This document shows, in pieces, positions 35,599 through 44,576 of a DNA stretch of 64,000 nt; the stretch's first letter is position 1, and every line of letters starts with the position of its first letter. The DNA lies in NCBI RefSeq assembly GCF_901482445.1, contig NZ_LR590477.1, forward strand, positions 1 through 64,000. Reading direction: 5' to 3'. Source of the DNA: Neisseria lactamica. Its GTDB lineage: Bacteria > Pseudomonadota > Gammaproteobacteria > Burkholderiales > Neisseriaceae. The notes under the pieces are model-generated. The model had not been told where the DNA came from, made no database searches, and saw only the letters and a list, made by a program, of their open reading frames with translations. Position numbers and translations under genes: made by a program.

Positions 35599-35922
35599 TT
35601 AAGATTCTGTGCGGGCGGCTTTTTCGGCCAGCCCCGACAGCCCCTGACGGCGTGCAAGTTCGTCCAATACGTCTTCCGCCTTCAGGTTGTGGTGCGCCAG
35701 CAGGATCATCGTGTGAAACCAAAGGTCGGCGACTTCGTAAACCAGGTGGGACGGGTCTTTGTCTTTGGATGCCATTAATACTTCGCCCGCTTCTTCAATG
35801 ACTTTTTTTAGGATTTTGTCCTCGCCCTTATGCAGGAGTTGTGCGACGTAGGATTCGGACGGATCGGCGGATTTGCGCCGGTCGATGGTTTGTTGGATGG
35901 CGGATAGTACGGAATCTCCCAT
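35599..35922 (-). CDS. hisE: Phosphoribosyl-ATP pyrophosphatase HisE
   Basis: 107 residues of the MazG-like all-helical fold: KILKKVIEEAGEVLMASKD and VYEVADLWFHTMILL hold the metal-binding Glu/Asp residues. It performs the second step of histidine synthesis. First of the hisE-hinT-tatABC group. Confidence 0.93.
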   Translation of the reverse strand: MGDSVLSAIQQTIDRRKSADPSESYVAQLLHKGEDKILKKVIEEAGEVLMASKDKDPSHLVYEVADLWFHTMILLAHHNLKAEDVLDELARRQGLSGLAEKAARTES

Positions 35923-35991
35923 AATTTCTCCTTGTTTGGGTGCTTCGGAATGACAATCCCGAGGTAAGGCGGGCCGCCGCGCCTGATTGGA

Positions 35992-36022
35992 AAATGCCGT
36001 CTGAAGGCTTCAGACGGCATTT
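35992..36022 (-). terminator. DUS-pair terminator of the zinc dehydrogenase gene
   Basis: Perfect inverted pair AAATGCCGTCTGAA / TTCAGACGGCATTT with a 3-base centre, 22 bp after the gene stop. Confidence 0.85.
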
Positions 36023-36044
36023 GGGCCGTTGCGGCGCGGCCTGC

Positions 36045-37109
36045 TTACAGGTTGGGGTTGACGATGATTTTAACGGCGGATTCGTTGTTGTGAATCAGAC
36101 GCTCGAAGCCTTCGGAAACCAGCTCGTCCAATTTGATGCGTTGGGTGATGAAAGGCTCAAGGTTGATTTTGCCCTCTTCAACCAGTTTGATGGTTTCGGC
36201 GTGGTCGTTGCAGTAGGCAATCGTGCCGCGCACGTCCAGCTCTTTCATCACGACGCTGTGGACGTTGATGGTGGCGGGGTGGCTCCAAATGGATACGATG
36301 ACCAAGTTGGCGGCAGGTTTGCAGGCTTCGACCAAAGTATCCAACACTTTGTTCACGCTGGTGCACTCAAATGCCACGTCCACGCCTTCGCCGCCGGTCA
36401 GTTTTTTCACTTCTGCAACAACATCGACTTCGGACGGGTCGAGGATGTAGTCGGCAACGCCGGCTTCGCGGGCTTTGTCTTTACGCGCTTTGCTCAATTC
36501 GGTGATGATGACTTTGATGCCTTTGGCTTTCAGCACGGCAGCCAACAGCAAACCGATCGGGCCTGCACCGCCGACCAATGCGACATCGCCTGCTTTTGCG
36601 CCGCTGCGTACATAGGCGTGGTGTCCGACGGACAGAGGCTCGATCAAAGCGGCTTGATCCAACGGGATTTTGTCGGAAATCGGATGCACCCAACGGCGTT
36701 TGACGGCGATTTTTTCAGACAGGCCGCCGCCGCAGCCGCCCAAGCCGATAAAGTTCATGTCTTTGGAGAGGTGGTAGTTGCTGCCCGGGCCGGTCGGTAC
36801 GTCGTCGTGTACGATGTAAGGTTCAACCACAACGTGTTGGCCGACTTTGATGTCGTCCACGCCTTCGCCGACGGCATAAACCACGCCGGAGAACTCGTGT
36901 CCCATCGTGACGGGTGCGGATTCGCCGGAAATCGGATGCGGATGGCCGCAGGGCGGAATGAAAATCGGGCCTTCCATAAATTCGTGCAGGTCGGTGCCGC
37001 AGATGCCGCACCAGGCGACATTGATGCCGACAGTACCCGGAGCTACGGCCGGTTCGGGAATGTCTTCGATGCGGATATCGCCTTTGTCGTAAAAACGTGC
37101 TGCTTTCAT
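36045..37109 (-). CDS. Zinc-dependent alcohol dehydrogenase (butanediol dehydrogenase-like)
   Basis: 354 residues of the medium-chain dehydrogenase family: catalytic zinc Cys in WCGICGTDLHEFMEGP, GHEFSGVVYAVG, and Rossmann motif VGGAGPIGLLLAAVLKAKG. The closest type by eye is 2,3-butanediol/sorbitol dehydrogenase. The structural-zinc four-Cys loop is reduced (GGCGGGL region), as in that subgroup. The ATG at 37109 (MKAARFYDKGD) is preferred over one seven codons upstream. Single gene with its own terminator. Confidence 0.85.
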   Translation of the reverse strand: MKAARFYDKGDIRIEDIPEPAVAPGTVGINVAWCGICGTDLHEFMEGPIFIPPCGHPHPISGESAPVTMGHEFSGVVYAVGEGVDDIKVGQHVVVEPYIVHDDVPTGPGSNYHLSKDMNFIGLGGCGGGLSEKIAVKRRWVHPISDKIPLDQAALIEPLSVGHHAYVRSGAKAGDVALVGGAGPIGLLLAAVLKAKGIKVIITELSKARKDKAREAGVADYILDPSEVDVVAEVKKLTGGEGVDVAFECTSVNKVLDTLVEACKPAANLVIVSIWSHPATINVHSVVMKELDVRGTIAYCNDHAETIKLVEEGKINLEPFITQRIKLDELVSEGFERLIHNNESAVKIIVNPNL

Positions 37110-37326
37110 TGTAATGCTCCTTGTTTTCAAGTAGGAATGCCGTCTGAAGATGTCCGGCGGCGGTTGGGATGGAAACGGCGGCCGGTAAGGGCCGGATTCA
37201 ATTTGCCCGAGTGTTATTTTGCTACAAAAAAACCTATTTCAAGCAGGTAAAAGTTTCTTGTTTTGCTTCAGGTCAAATAATGATACCGCCTGCAAACCGA
37301 ATCAGATTTAAATAATACCTATGCCG

Positions 37327-38439
37327 TCATAGCCCTTGTTTTAAAACGGCCGGCCCGGCGTGCTTATGCCGGGTTCGGGCCGGGGGGGGGACGTGTTCCC
37401 TGTTGCGGTCCAATTCCGCCTGATAGGCGGCGGCCGTTTCGGATTTGCCCAATCCTGCCAGCACGCGGATGTGTTCGGCGGCGGATTTTGATAAGGATTC
37501 AAGGGTATAACCGCCTTCCAATACGGATACGACCTTACCCGGGCAGCCCGATGCCGTCTGAATGATTTTGTGTGTCAGCCAGCCGAAATCCGCCTCGTGC
37601 AGGTTGAGCCTGCCGGATTCGTCCGACCGGTGCGCGTCAAATCCCGCCGACAGCAGCACCAGTTCGGGTTTGAAGGCGGCAAGCCCCGGCAACCACTGCC
37701 TGCGGACGGCTTCCCGGAACGCCACGCTCCCCGTACCCGGCGGCAAGGGCAGGTGCACCATATTGCCGCCGTCGGGCATATCGTTGTTTTCGGGAAAGGG
37801 GAAAAGGTCGGTCTCAAACAGATTGAAAAACAGGATGTTCGGGTTGTTTTTGAGTATTTCCGCCGTACCGTCGCCATAATGGACATCAAAATCGATGATG
37901 GCGATGCGGTTCAGCCGGTATTCGGCAAGGGCGTACATCGCACCGGCGGCAACGTTGTTCAAGAGGCAGAACCCGCCTGCCTTGCCGCTTTTCGCGTGAT
38001 GCCCCGGCGGGCGGGCGGCGCAAAAAGCGTGCCACGCTTTGCGTTTCATAACCATATCGACCGCCTGAACGACCGAACCTGCGGAAAAACGGGCGGCAGA
38101 CAGGGAGTTTTTGCTGATAACGGTGTCGTCGTCCAAGCGGTAAATCTTGCCGTCTTCAGGCAGGCGGGACTCTAACCGGTTTAAATATTTGCTCGTATGG
38201 GCAAGCGCGAGGCGCGCATCGCTGATTTCTTCCGCGTCCAGTGTTTGGAGCCGCCGCCAAACGCCGGAACGGCGCAGGGCCTGCTCGATGCTGCCGATGC
38301 GTTCCGGGGAATCGGGATGGTTCGCGCCGGGTTCGTGCCCGGCACAGGCGGGATGCGAAATCCATACGGTGCGGGCGTTTTGGCCCGAAAAAAGGCGCAA
38401 CAGGGAATAGAATTTCAGAATCAGGCGGATAGGCGGCAT
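37327..38439 (-). CDS. HDAC-family amidohydrolase
   Basis: 370 residues of the arginase/deacetylase fold: ARPPGHHAKSGKAGGFCLLN (catalytic His pair), IIDFDVHYGDGTAEIL (zinc Asp/His), LLSAGFDAHRSDE (second zinc Asp). Bacterial members deacetylate polyamines or other small amines; the nearby polyamine transporters make an acetylpolyamine substrate plausible but unproven. A C9 tract (37382-37390) lies near the 3' end and sets the last about 20 residues. Start at ATG 38439; MEF-like starts further in cannot be excluded. Confidence 0.85.
   Translation of the reverse strand: MPPIRLILKFYSLLRLFSGQNARTVWISHPACAGHEPGANHPDSPERIGSIEQALRRSGVWRRLQTLDAEEISDARLALAHTSKYLNRLESRLPEDGKIYRLDDDTVISKNSLSAARFSAGSVVQAVDMVMKRKAWHAFCAARPPGHHAKSGKAGGFCLLNNVAAGAMYALAEYRLNRIAIIDFDVHYGDGTAEILKNNPNILFFNLFETDLFPFPENNDMPDGGNMVHLPLPPGTGSVAFREAVRRQWLPGLAAFKPELVLLSAGFDAHRSDESGRLNLHEADFGWLTHKIIQTASGCPGKVVSVLEGGYTLESLSKSAAEHIRVLAGLGKSETAAAYQAELDRNREHVPPPARTRHKHAGPAVLKQGL
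37382..37390 (-). repeat. C9 tract near the 3' end of the HDAC-family gene
   Basis: Nine C on the coding strand within HVPPPARTR. Loss of one C would give a tail VPPRPEPGISTPGRPF; gain of one C gives VPPPGPNPA. The core domain is unchanged in every state. Confidence 0.75.
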
Positions 38440-38499
38440 AGTTTCACAGTCGGGCCGGAGGGCGGCATATGGGCGGATGCCGGCGGCAAACCCGATATA

Positions 38500-38528
38500 T
38501 TGTTTACGGTCTTATGCTATTATATACC
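38500..38528 (+). promoter_or_regulatory. Promoter candidate of yajC-secD-secF
   Basis: TTGTTT (38500-38505) and TATACC (38523-38528) with a 17-bp spacer, about 40 bases before the yajC ATG, which has an AGAAAG site. Confidence 0.35.
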
Positions 38529-38569
38529 CCGTTTAATTTTCAACCCTATTAGAAAGAACGGATAAATTT

Positions 38570-38836
38570 ATGAATCAGGCTGTTGCACAATTTGCTCCTT
38601 TAGTGTTGATTATGGTGGTGTTCTACTTCTTGATTATGCGTCCGCAGCAAAAGAAATTTAAAGCACACCAGGCGATGTTGGCCGCTTTGAAGGTCGGCGA
38701 CAAAGTCGTTTTGGCGGCAGGTTTTAAAGGACGTGTAACCAAAGTCGGCGAGCAATTCTATACTGTCGACATCGGACAAGGCGCGAAAATCGAAGTGGAA
38801 GTCGAGCGCAACGCGGTTGCCGCAAAAGCCGAGTAA
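38570..38836 (+). CDS. yajC: Sec translocase accessory subunit YajC
   Basis: 88 residues: one membrane helix (LVLIMVVFYFLIMRPQQKK) then a basic soluble domain (LKVGDKVVLAAGFKGRVTKV). YajC joins SecDF beside SecYEG. First gene of yajC-secD-secF. Confidence 0.95.
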   Translation: MNQAVAQFAPLVLIMVVFYFLIMRPQQKKFKAHQAMLAALKVGDKVVLAAGFKGRVTKVGEQFYTVDIGQGAKIEVEVERNAVAAKAE

Positions 38837-38910
38837 TCCGTTTTTTAGAAAAGCCGCCTCATTTCCCGAGTGCGGCTGTTTGCCTTTACAAACAAAGCAA
38901 AGGTTTATTT

Positions 38911-40764
38911 ATGAACCGCTATCCTTTATGGAAATACCTGCTGATTGCGCTGACGGTTGCCGTCGCGGCCGTTTATTCGCTGCCCAACCTTTTCGGCGAA
39001 ACGCCTGCCGTACAGGTATCGACCAACCGACAAGCCATTGTGATTAACGATCAAACCCGGTCTAAAGTGGATGCCGCGCTGAAACAGGCGGGTATTCAGA
39101 CTGACGGGATGTTCGTCGTCGACAATTCGTTGAAAGTGCGCTTCAAAGATACTGAAACGCAACTGAAGGCGCGCGACGTTATCGAAAATACTTTGGGCGA
39201 AGGCTATATTACCGCGCTCAACCTTTTGGCAGACAGCCCGGAATGGATGGCGAAAATCAAAGCCAATCCGATGTTTTTGGGTCTGGACTTGCGCGGCGGC
39301 GTGCATTTCACCATGCAGGTCGATATGAAAGCGGCGATGCAGAAAACGTTTGAACGTTATTCGGGCGACATCCGCCGCGAACTGCGCCGCGAAAAAATCC
39401 GCAGCGGCACGGTGCGTCAGGCTGAAAACAGCCTGACCGTCCCTTTGCAGGATGCCGGCGATGTGCAAAAGGCGATGCCGCAGTTGCGCAAGCTGTTTCC
39501 TGAAGCAACGCTGAATTCAGACGGCAGCAATATCGTCTTGACGCTTTCGGAAGAGGCGGTCAATAAAGTGCGTTCCGATGCGGTCAAACAGAACATCACT
39601 ACCCTGCACAACCGTGTGAACGAGTTGGGCGTGGCAGAGCCGGTTATCCAGCAATCCGGACCGGACCGCATCGTTGTGCAGCTTCCCGGCGTGCAAGACA
39701 CCGCCAAAGCAAAAGATATTATCGGTCGTACCGCGACTTTGGAAGTGCGTATGGTGGAGGACGATCCCGCCAAGTTGCGCGAGGCTTCGGAAGGCAATGT
39801 GCCGAGCGGTTACGAGCTGCTTTCAAGCGGCGGCGAGCATCCGGAGACCCTGCTGATCAGCAAGCAGGTCGAGCTGACCGGCGACAATATCAACGACGCG
39901 CAACCCAGCTTCGATCAAATGGGCGCGCCTGCCGTGAGCCTGAGCCTGGACAGCGCGGGCGGCAGCATTTTCGGCGAACTGACTGCGGCCAATGTCGGTA
40001 AACGTATGGCGATGGTGTTGATTGACCAAGGAAAATCCGAAGTCGTAACCGCGCCTGTCATCCGCACCGCCATTACCGGCGGGCGTGTGGAAATTTCTGG
40101 CAGTATGACGACGGCCGAGGCCAACGATACTTCGCTGCTGCTGCGCGCCGGCTCCCTTGCCGCGCCGATGCAGATTGTCGAAGAACGCACCATCGGCCCG
40201 TCTTTGGGTAAGGAAAACATTGAAAAAGGCTTCCACTCTACCTTGTGGGGCTTCGCCGCCGTTGCCGTATTTATGGTGGTTTACTACCGCCTGATGGGTT
40301 TCTTCTCTACCATTGCCTTGAGTACCAATATCTTGTTCTTAATAGGTATTTTGTCGGCATTGCAGGCGACGCTGACACTGCCGGGCATAGCCGCGCTGGC
40401 CCTGACCTTGGGTATGGCGATTGACTCCAACGTATTGATTAACGAGCGTATCCGCGAGGAACTTCGTGCCGGCGTCGCACCGCAGCAGGCCATCAACCTT
40501 GGTTTCCAACACGCTTGGGCAACCATCGTCGATTCCAACCTGACTTCGCTGATTGCCGGTATCGCATTGTTGGTATTCGGTTCCGGTCCGGTACGCGGTT
40601 TTGCGGTTGTGCACTGTATCGGTATTCTGACTTCGATGTATTCGTCCGTGGTCGTGTTCCGTGCTTTGGTCAACCTGTGGTACGGCCGCCGCCGCAAATT
40701 GCAAAATATTTCCATCGGTTCGGTGTGGAAGCCGGAAGCCGGAATGGCAGCAGGCAAGGAGTAA
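38911..40764 (+). CDS. secD: Protein translocase subunit SecD
   Basis: 617 residues: TM1, a large periplasmic domain beginning LGLDLRGGVHFTMQVD, and a C-terminal RND-type five-helix bundle with ALALTLGMAIDSNVLINERI (the Asp-containing proton path motif) . SecD with SecF uses the proton gradient to pull proteins through SecYEG. 74 bp after yajC and 3 bp before secF. Confidence 0.97.
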   Translation: MNRYPLWKYLLIALTVAVAAVYSLPNLFGETPAVQVSTNRQAIVINDQTRSKVDAALKQAGIQTDGMFVVDNSLKVRFKDTETQLKARDVIENTLGEGYITALNLLADSPEWMAKIKANPMFLGLDLRGGVHFTMQVDMKAAMQKTFERYSGDIRRELRREKIRSGTVRQAENSLTVPLQDAGDVQKAMPQLRKLFPEATLNSDGSNIVLTLSEEAVNKVRSDAVKQNITTLHNRVNELGVAEPVIQQSGPDRIVVQLPGVQDTAKAKDIIGRTATLEVRMVEDDPAKLREASEGNVPSGYELLSSGGEHPETLLISKQVELTGDNINDAQPSFDQMGAPAVSLSLDSAGGSIFGELTAANVGKRMAMVLIDQGKSEVVTAPVIRTAITGGRVEISGSMTTAEANDTSLLLRAGSLAAPMQIVEERTIGPSLGKENIEKGFHSTLWGFAAVAVFMVVYYRLMGFFSTIALSTNILFLIGILSALQATLTLPGIAALALTLGMAIDSNVLINERIREELRAGVAPQQAINLGFQHAWATIVDSNLTSLIAGIALLVFGSGPVRGFAVVHCIGILTSMYSSVVVFRALVNLWYGRRRKLQNISIGSVWKPEAGMAAGKE

Positions 40765-40767
40765 AAT

Positions 40768-41703
40768 ATGGAATTATTTAAAATCAAGCGCGATATTCCG
40801 TTTATGGGCTACGGCAAACTGACGACCTTTATTTCGCTGCTTACGTTTATCGCCGCCGTATTCTTTTTGGTGACCAAAGGCCTGAATTTCTCTGTTGAAT
40901 TTACCGGCGGTACGGTGATGGAAGTCCAATACCGGCAGGGTGCGGATGTCAATAAGATGCGCGACCGCCTCGATACGCTGAAAATGGGCGATATACAGGT
41001 TCAGGCATTGGGTACGAACAAGCACATTATGATCCGCCTGCCGAACAAAGAAGGCGTAACTTCCGCCCAATTGTCCAACCGGGTGATGGATTTGCTGAAA
41101 AAAGACAATCCCGACGTTGCCTTGCGCCAAGTCGAATTTATCGGCCCTCAAGTCGGTGAAGAATTGGTTACCAACGGTTTGATGGCATTGGGCTTCGTGG
41201 TGGCGGGCATCATCGTTTACCTATCTATGCGTTTCGAATGGCGTTTTGCCGTATCTGCCATTATCGCCAATATGCACGACATCGTGATTATTCTCGGCTG
41301 CTTTGCCTTCTTCCAATGGGAGTTTTCGCTGACCGTCTTAGCCGGTATCTTGGCCGTTTTGGGTTATTCCGTGAACGAATCTGTGGTGGTGTTCGACCGT
41401 ATCCGTGAAAACTTCCGCAAGCCGCATATGCGCGGGCATACCGTGCCGGAAGTCATCGACAATGCGATTACCGCCACTATGAGCCGTACCATCATTACCC
41501 ACGGTTCGACCGAGGCGATGGTCGTATCCATGCTGGTGTTCGGCGGCGCGGCCTTGCACGGCTTTTCTATGGCGTTGACCATCGGTATCGTGTTCGGCAT
41601 TTATTCTTCCGTATTGGTTGCCAGCCCGCTCTTGCTGATGTTCGGTTTGAGCCGTGAAAACATCGGCAGGGAAGTGAAGAAGAAAGAAGAGATCGTGGTC
41701 TGA
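40768..41703 (+). CDS. secF: Protein translocase subunit SecF
   Basis: 311 residues: KGLNFSVEFTGGTVMEVQY, six helices, and VLGYSVNESVVVFDRIREN as the RND motif. The C-terminus is basic and cytoplasmic. Partner of SecD. Confidence 0.97.
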   Translation: MELFKIKRDIPFMGYGKLTTFISLLTFIAAVFFLVTKGLNFSVEFTGGTVMEVQYRQGADVNKMRDRLDTLKMGDIQVQALGTNKHIMIRLPNKEGVTSAQLSNRVMDLLKKDNPDVALRQVEFIGPQVGEELVTNGLMALGFVVAGIIVYLSMRFEWRFAVSAIIANMHDIVIILGCFAFFQWEFSLTVLAGILAVLGYSVNESVVVFDRIRENFRKPHMRGHTVPEVIDNAITATMSRTIITHGSTEAMVVSMLVFGGAALHGFSMALTIGIVFGIYSSVLVASPLLLMFGLSRENIGREVKKKEEIVV

Positions 41704-41710
41704 AGCGCAT

Positions 41711-41764
41711 ATGCCGTCTGAAGTGCCGCAGCTTCAGGCAGACAATGCTTCAGACGGCATTTTT
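41711..41764 (+). terminator. DUS-pair terminator of secF
   Basis: ATGCCGTCTGAA and TTCAGACGGCAT enclose about 30 bases that carry an inner stem, followed by TTTTT. Confidence 0.8.
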
Positions 41765-41831
41765 AACGGTTGTTTTCACGGTTTTAAATATTGTGCAGAA
41801 AGGCGGGAATTGTGGCATAATGCCGCGTTGT

Positions 41832-41896
41832 CCTATCTTGGGCATAGGGAGTTTGCCGTTGTCTTCAGGCTTGGCAAACTTGTCTGAATCCCTATG
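41832..41896 (+). promoter_or_regulatory. Structured 5' leader of rpsO
   Basis: Nested perfect stems: outer CATAGGGA (41843-41850) with TCCCTATG (41889-41896), inner GTTTGCC (41851-41857) with GGCAAAC (41873-41879). An alternative hairpin CCTAT/ATAGG (41832-41848) uses the same outer strand. S15 autoregulates through leader structure in other bacteria; this could be the neisserial form. Confidence 0.5.
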
Positions 41897-41925
41897 GGGA
41901 TTCTTATATTTTTGGAGTTTTCATT

Positions 41926-42195
41926 ATGGCATTGACCGTAGAACAAAAAGCGCAAATCGTTAAAGATTTCCAACGTAAAGAAGGCGATACCGGTTCTTCC
42001 GAAGTGCAAGTCGCCTTGCTGACTTTCCGTATCAATGATTTGACCCCCCATTTTAAAGCCAACCCCAAAGACCACCACAGCCGCCGCGGCCTGTTGAAAA
42101 TGGTCAGCCAACGCCGCCGTTTGTTGGCATATTTGCGCCGTACCCAACCCGATACTTATCGTGCGTTGATTACCCGCTTGGGTCTGCGTAAATAA
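41926..42195 (+). CDS. rpsO: 30S ribosomal protein S15
   Basis: 89 residues, full length, with GDTGSSEVQVALLTFRI, HFKANPKDHHSRRGLLKMV and RRRLLAYLRRT. It binds 16S rRNA helix 22 early in assembly. Monocistronic, with its own intrinsic terminator. Confidence 0.97.
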   Translation: MALTVEQKAQIVKDFQRKEGDTGSSEVQVALLTFRINDLTPHFKANPKDHHSRRGLLKMVSQRRRLLAYLRRTQPDTYRALITRLGLRK

Positions 42196-42207
42196 TTGCG
42201 CTTTTCG

Positions 42208-42236
42208 ACACCGCCCGGAAACGGGCGGTGTTTTCT
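42208..42236 (+). terminator. Intrinsic terminator of rpsO
   Basis: 10-base arms ACACCGCCCG / CGGGCGGTGT around GAAA, followed by TTTCTTTT. Confidence 0.9.
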
Positions 42237-42470
42237 TTTCCCGTATCCCATTAATGATACCGGCCCATATTTATTCCCCTAAGACCTTATAAGCTAATAT
42301 AATACAGGGTTCTTTATAACCCCCTTTTTATTTCACGCTGCCCGTGCGCTTCACAAGAGTTTCAGACGGCATCAGACGTTGCGACTCCCGCCAGCAATCA
42401 AACAGCTTTTTATCACCCTTTCGAAAATCCGTTTTGCCGGTACTCGTTTTTTTATTGGAGTATTGCCATT

Positions 42471-43595
42471 ATGACCGCAACCACTGCGTCCTCAGCCAAA
42501 CCTTATCTCAAAATCCAAGGTTTGGTGAAAAAGTTTGGTGACAATTACGCTGTCGATAACATCGACTTGGACATTTATCAACACGAAATCTTCGCCCTTT
42601 TGGGCAGCTCCGGCAGCGGCAAATCCACGCTGCTGCGTATGCTGGCGGGTATGGAAAGCCCCAATCAGGGCAAAATCATCCTTGACGGTCAGGACATTAC
42701 CAAACTCGCGCCCTATGACCGTCCCATCAATATGATGTTTCAAAGCTATGCCCTGTTCCCGCATATGACTGTGGAGCAAAATATCGCTTTCGGATTGAAG
42801 CAGGACAAAATGCCTAAGGACGAAATCGCAGCGCGTGTGGAAGAAATGCTGCGCCTGGTTCAGATGACCAAATACGCCAAGCGAAAACCGCACCAATTGT
42901 CCGGCGGTCAGCAGCAGCGCATCGCTTTGGCACGCAGTCTGGCAAAACGTCCGAAAATCCTGCTACTGGACGAACCCCTCGGCGCGTTGGACAAAAAATT
43001 GCGCCAGCAAACCCAGCTCGAATTGGTCAACACGCTGGAGCAAGTCGGCGTAACCTGCATTATGGTTACGCACGATCAAGAAGAGGCGATGACGATGGCG
43101 ACCCGTATCGCCATTATGTCCGACGGTCAGTTGCAGCAGGTCGGCACGCCCAGCGACGTGTACGACTATCCCAACAGCCGCTTTACTGCCGAGTTTATCG
43201 GCGAAACCAATATTTTTGACGGTGTCGTGATTGAAGATCATGCGGATTATGCCGTCATCGAATGCGAAGGTTTGGAAAACCACGTCCGTATCGATCATGG
43301 TTTGGGCGGCCCGAGCGAACAGGATTTGTGGGTCAGCATCCGTCCGGAAGACATCGATTTGTATAAAGAAAAACCCGGACATTTGGGCGATTATAACTGG
43401 GCGAAAGGCACGGTAAAAGAAATCGCCTATTTGGGCAGCTTCGCCATTTACCACATCAAACTCGCCAACGGCCGCGTCGTCAAAAGCCAAGTCCCCGCAC
43501 CTTATTGGTATGTGCGCAACATCACGCCGCCGACTTGGGACGAAACCGTCTACATCAGCTGGCCGGAAAACCAACCGACTCCGTTGTTCCGTTGA
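42471..43595 (+). CDS. potA: Spermidine/putrescine ABC transporter ATPase PotA
   Basis: 374 residues: Walker A LLGSSGSGKST, signature LSGGQQQRIALARSL, Walker B ILLLDEPLGALD, switch His MVTHDQEEA, then a TOBE regulatory domain (VSIRPEDIDLY). It drives polyamine import with PotB and PotC; substrate-binding PotD-like proteins lie elsewhere, one at 58253. The 275-bp leader before it contains AT-rich promoter-like sequence. 15 bp before potB. Confidence 0.93.
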   Translation: MTATTASSAKPYLKIQGLVKKFGDNYAVDNIDLDIYQHEIFALLGSSGSGKSTLLRMLAGMESPNQGKIILDGQDITKLAPYDRPINMMFQSYALFPHMTVEQNIAFGLKQDKMPKDEIAARVEEMLRLVQMTKYAKRKPHQLSGGQQQRIALARSLAKRPKILLLDEPLGALDKKLRQQTQLELVNTLEQVGVTCIMVTHDQEEAMTMATRIAIMSDGQLQQVGTPSDVYDYPNSRFTAEFIGETNIFDGVVIEDHADYAVIECEGLENHVRIDHGLGGPSEQDLWVSIRPEDIDLYKEKPGHLGDYNWAKGTVKEIAYLGSFAIYHIKLANGRVVKSQVPAPYWYVRNITPPTWDETVYISWPENQPTPLFR

Positions 43596-43610
43596 TTTAA
43601 GGGAAGTGAG

Positions 43611-44576
43611 ATGAACCTTAAAAAACTGAAAAACAAACTGTTCCGCCGCCCGGGCCGGCGCGCGGTGATTGCCGTGCCATATATTTGGCTTTTGGTGCTG
43701 TTTCTGATTCCGTTCGCCATCGTGCTGAAAATCAGCTTTGCCGAACAAGAAATCGCCATTCCGCCGTTTACGCCGCTGACCAGCATCGATGAGGATTTAG
43801 GCCGTCTGAACATTGCTATCAGCTATCAAAACTATGCCGATATTTTCCAAAATTTTTGGAGCACCCTTAATCCGTTCGGCGACAGTGAAAACAGCAATAT
43901 CTATCTGATGACTTATTGGTCCTCGATAAAAACGGCATTGACGACGACGGTGATTTGCCTGTTGGTCGGTTATCCGACCGCCTATGCGATTTCCCGTGCC
44001 GACCCATCCGTCCGCAATGGTTTGCTGCTTGCCATTATGCTGCCCTTTTGGACATCGTTCCTGCTGCGTGTCTATGCGTGGATGGGTTTGCTCGGGCATA
44101 ACGGCATCATAAACAACTTATTGATTAAGATGGGTATTATCAGTGAGCCATTAGATTTGTTCTACAATGCGTTCTCATTGAACTTGGTGATGGTTTATGC
44201 CTATTTGCCGTTTATGATTCTGCCGCTTTACACGCAGCTGGTGAAACTCGACAACCGCCTGCTCGAAGCGGCTTCCGACTTGGGCGCGGGACCGGTCAAG
44301 TCGTTCTTGACGATTACCCTGCCGTTGTCGAAAACCGGCATTATTGCAGGTTCGATGCTGGTTTTCGTTCCCGCAGTCGGCGAGTTCGTCATTCCCGAGC
44401 TGGTCGGCGGCTCGGAAAACCTGATGATCGGTAAAGTCTTGTGGCAGGCGTTCTTCGATCAAAACAACTGGCCGCTGGCTTCCGCCGTCGCCGTTGTGAT
44501 GGTTGCGCTGCTGGTCGTGCCGATTGCCCTGTTCCAGCATTATGAAAACCGCGAATTGGAAGAAGGAGCCAAATAA
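43611..44576 (+). CDS. potB: Spermidine/putrescine ABC permease PotB
   Basis: 321 residues with six membrane helices and the ABC-facing EAA loop EAASDLGAGPVKSFLTITLP. The N-terminus is basic before TM1 (VIAVPYIWLLVLFLIPFA). Its stop overlaps the potC ATG (ATAATG). Confidence 0.92.
   Translation: MNLKKLKNKLFRRPGRRAVIAVPYIWLLVLFLIPFAIVLKISFAEQEIAIPPFTPLTSIDEDLGRLNIAISYQNYADIFQNFWSTLNPFGDSENSNIYLMTYWSSIKTALTTTVICLLVGYPTAYAISRADPSVRNGLLLAIMLPFWTSFLLRVYAWMGLLGHNGIINNLLIKMGIISEPLDLFYNAFSLNLVMVYAYLPFMILPLYTQLVKLDNRLLEAASDLGAGPVKSFLTITLPLSKTGIIAGSMLVFVPAVGEFVIPELVGGSENLMIGKVLWQAFFDQNNWPLASAVAVVMVALLVVPIALFQHYENRELEEGAK

Noticed and set aside
35940..37250. A 436-codon plus-strand frame opposite the zinc dehydrogenase
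   Set aside because: Antisense shadow; the minus-strand enzyme has full motifs and a terminator.
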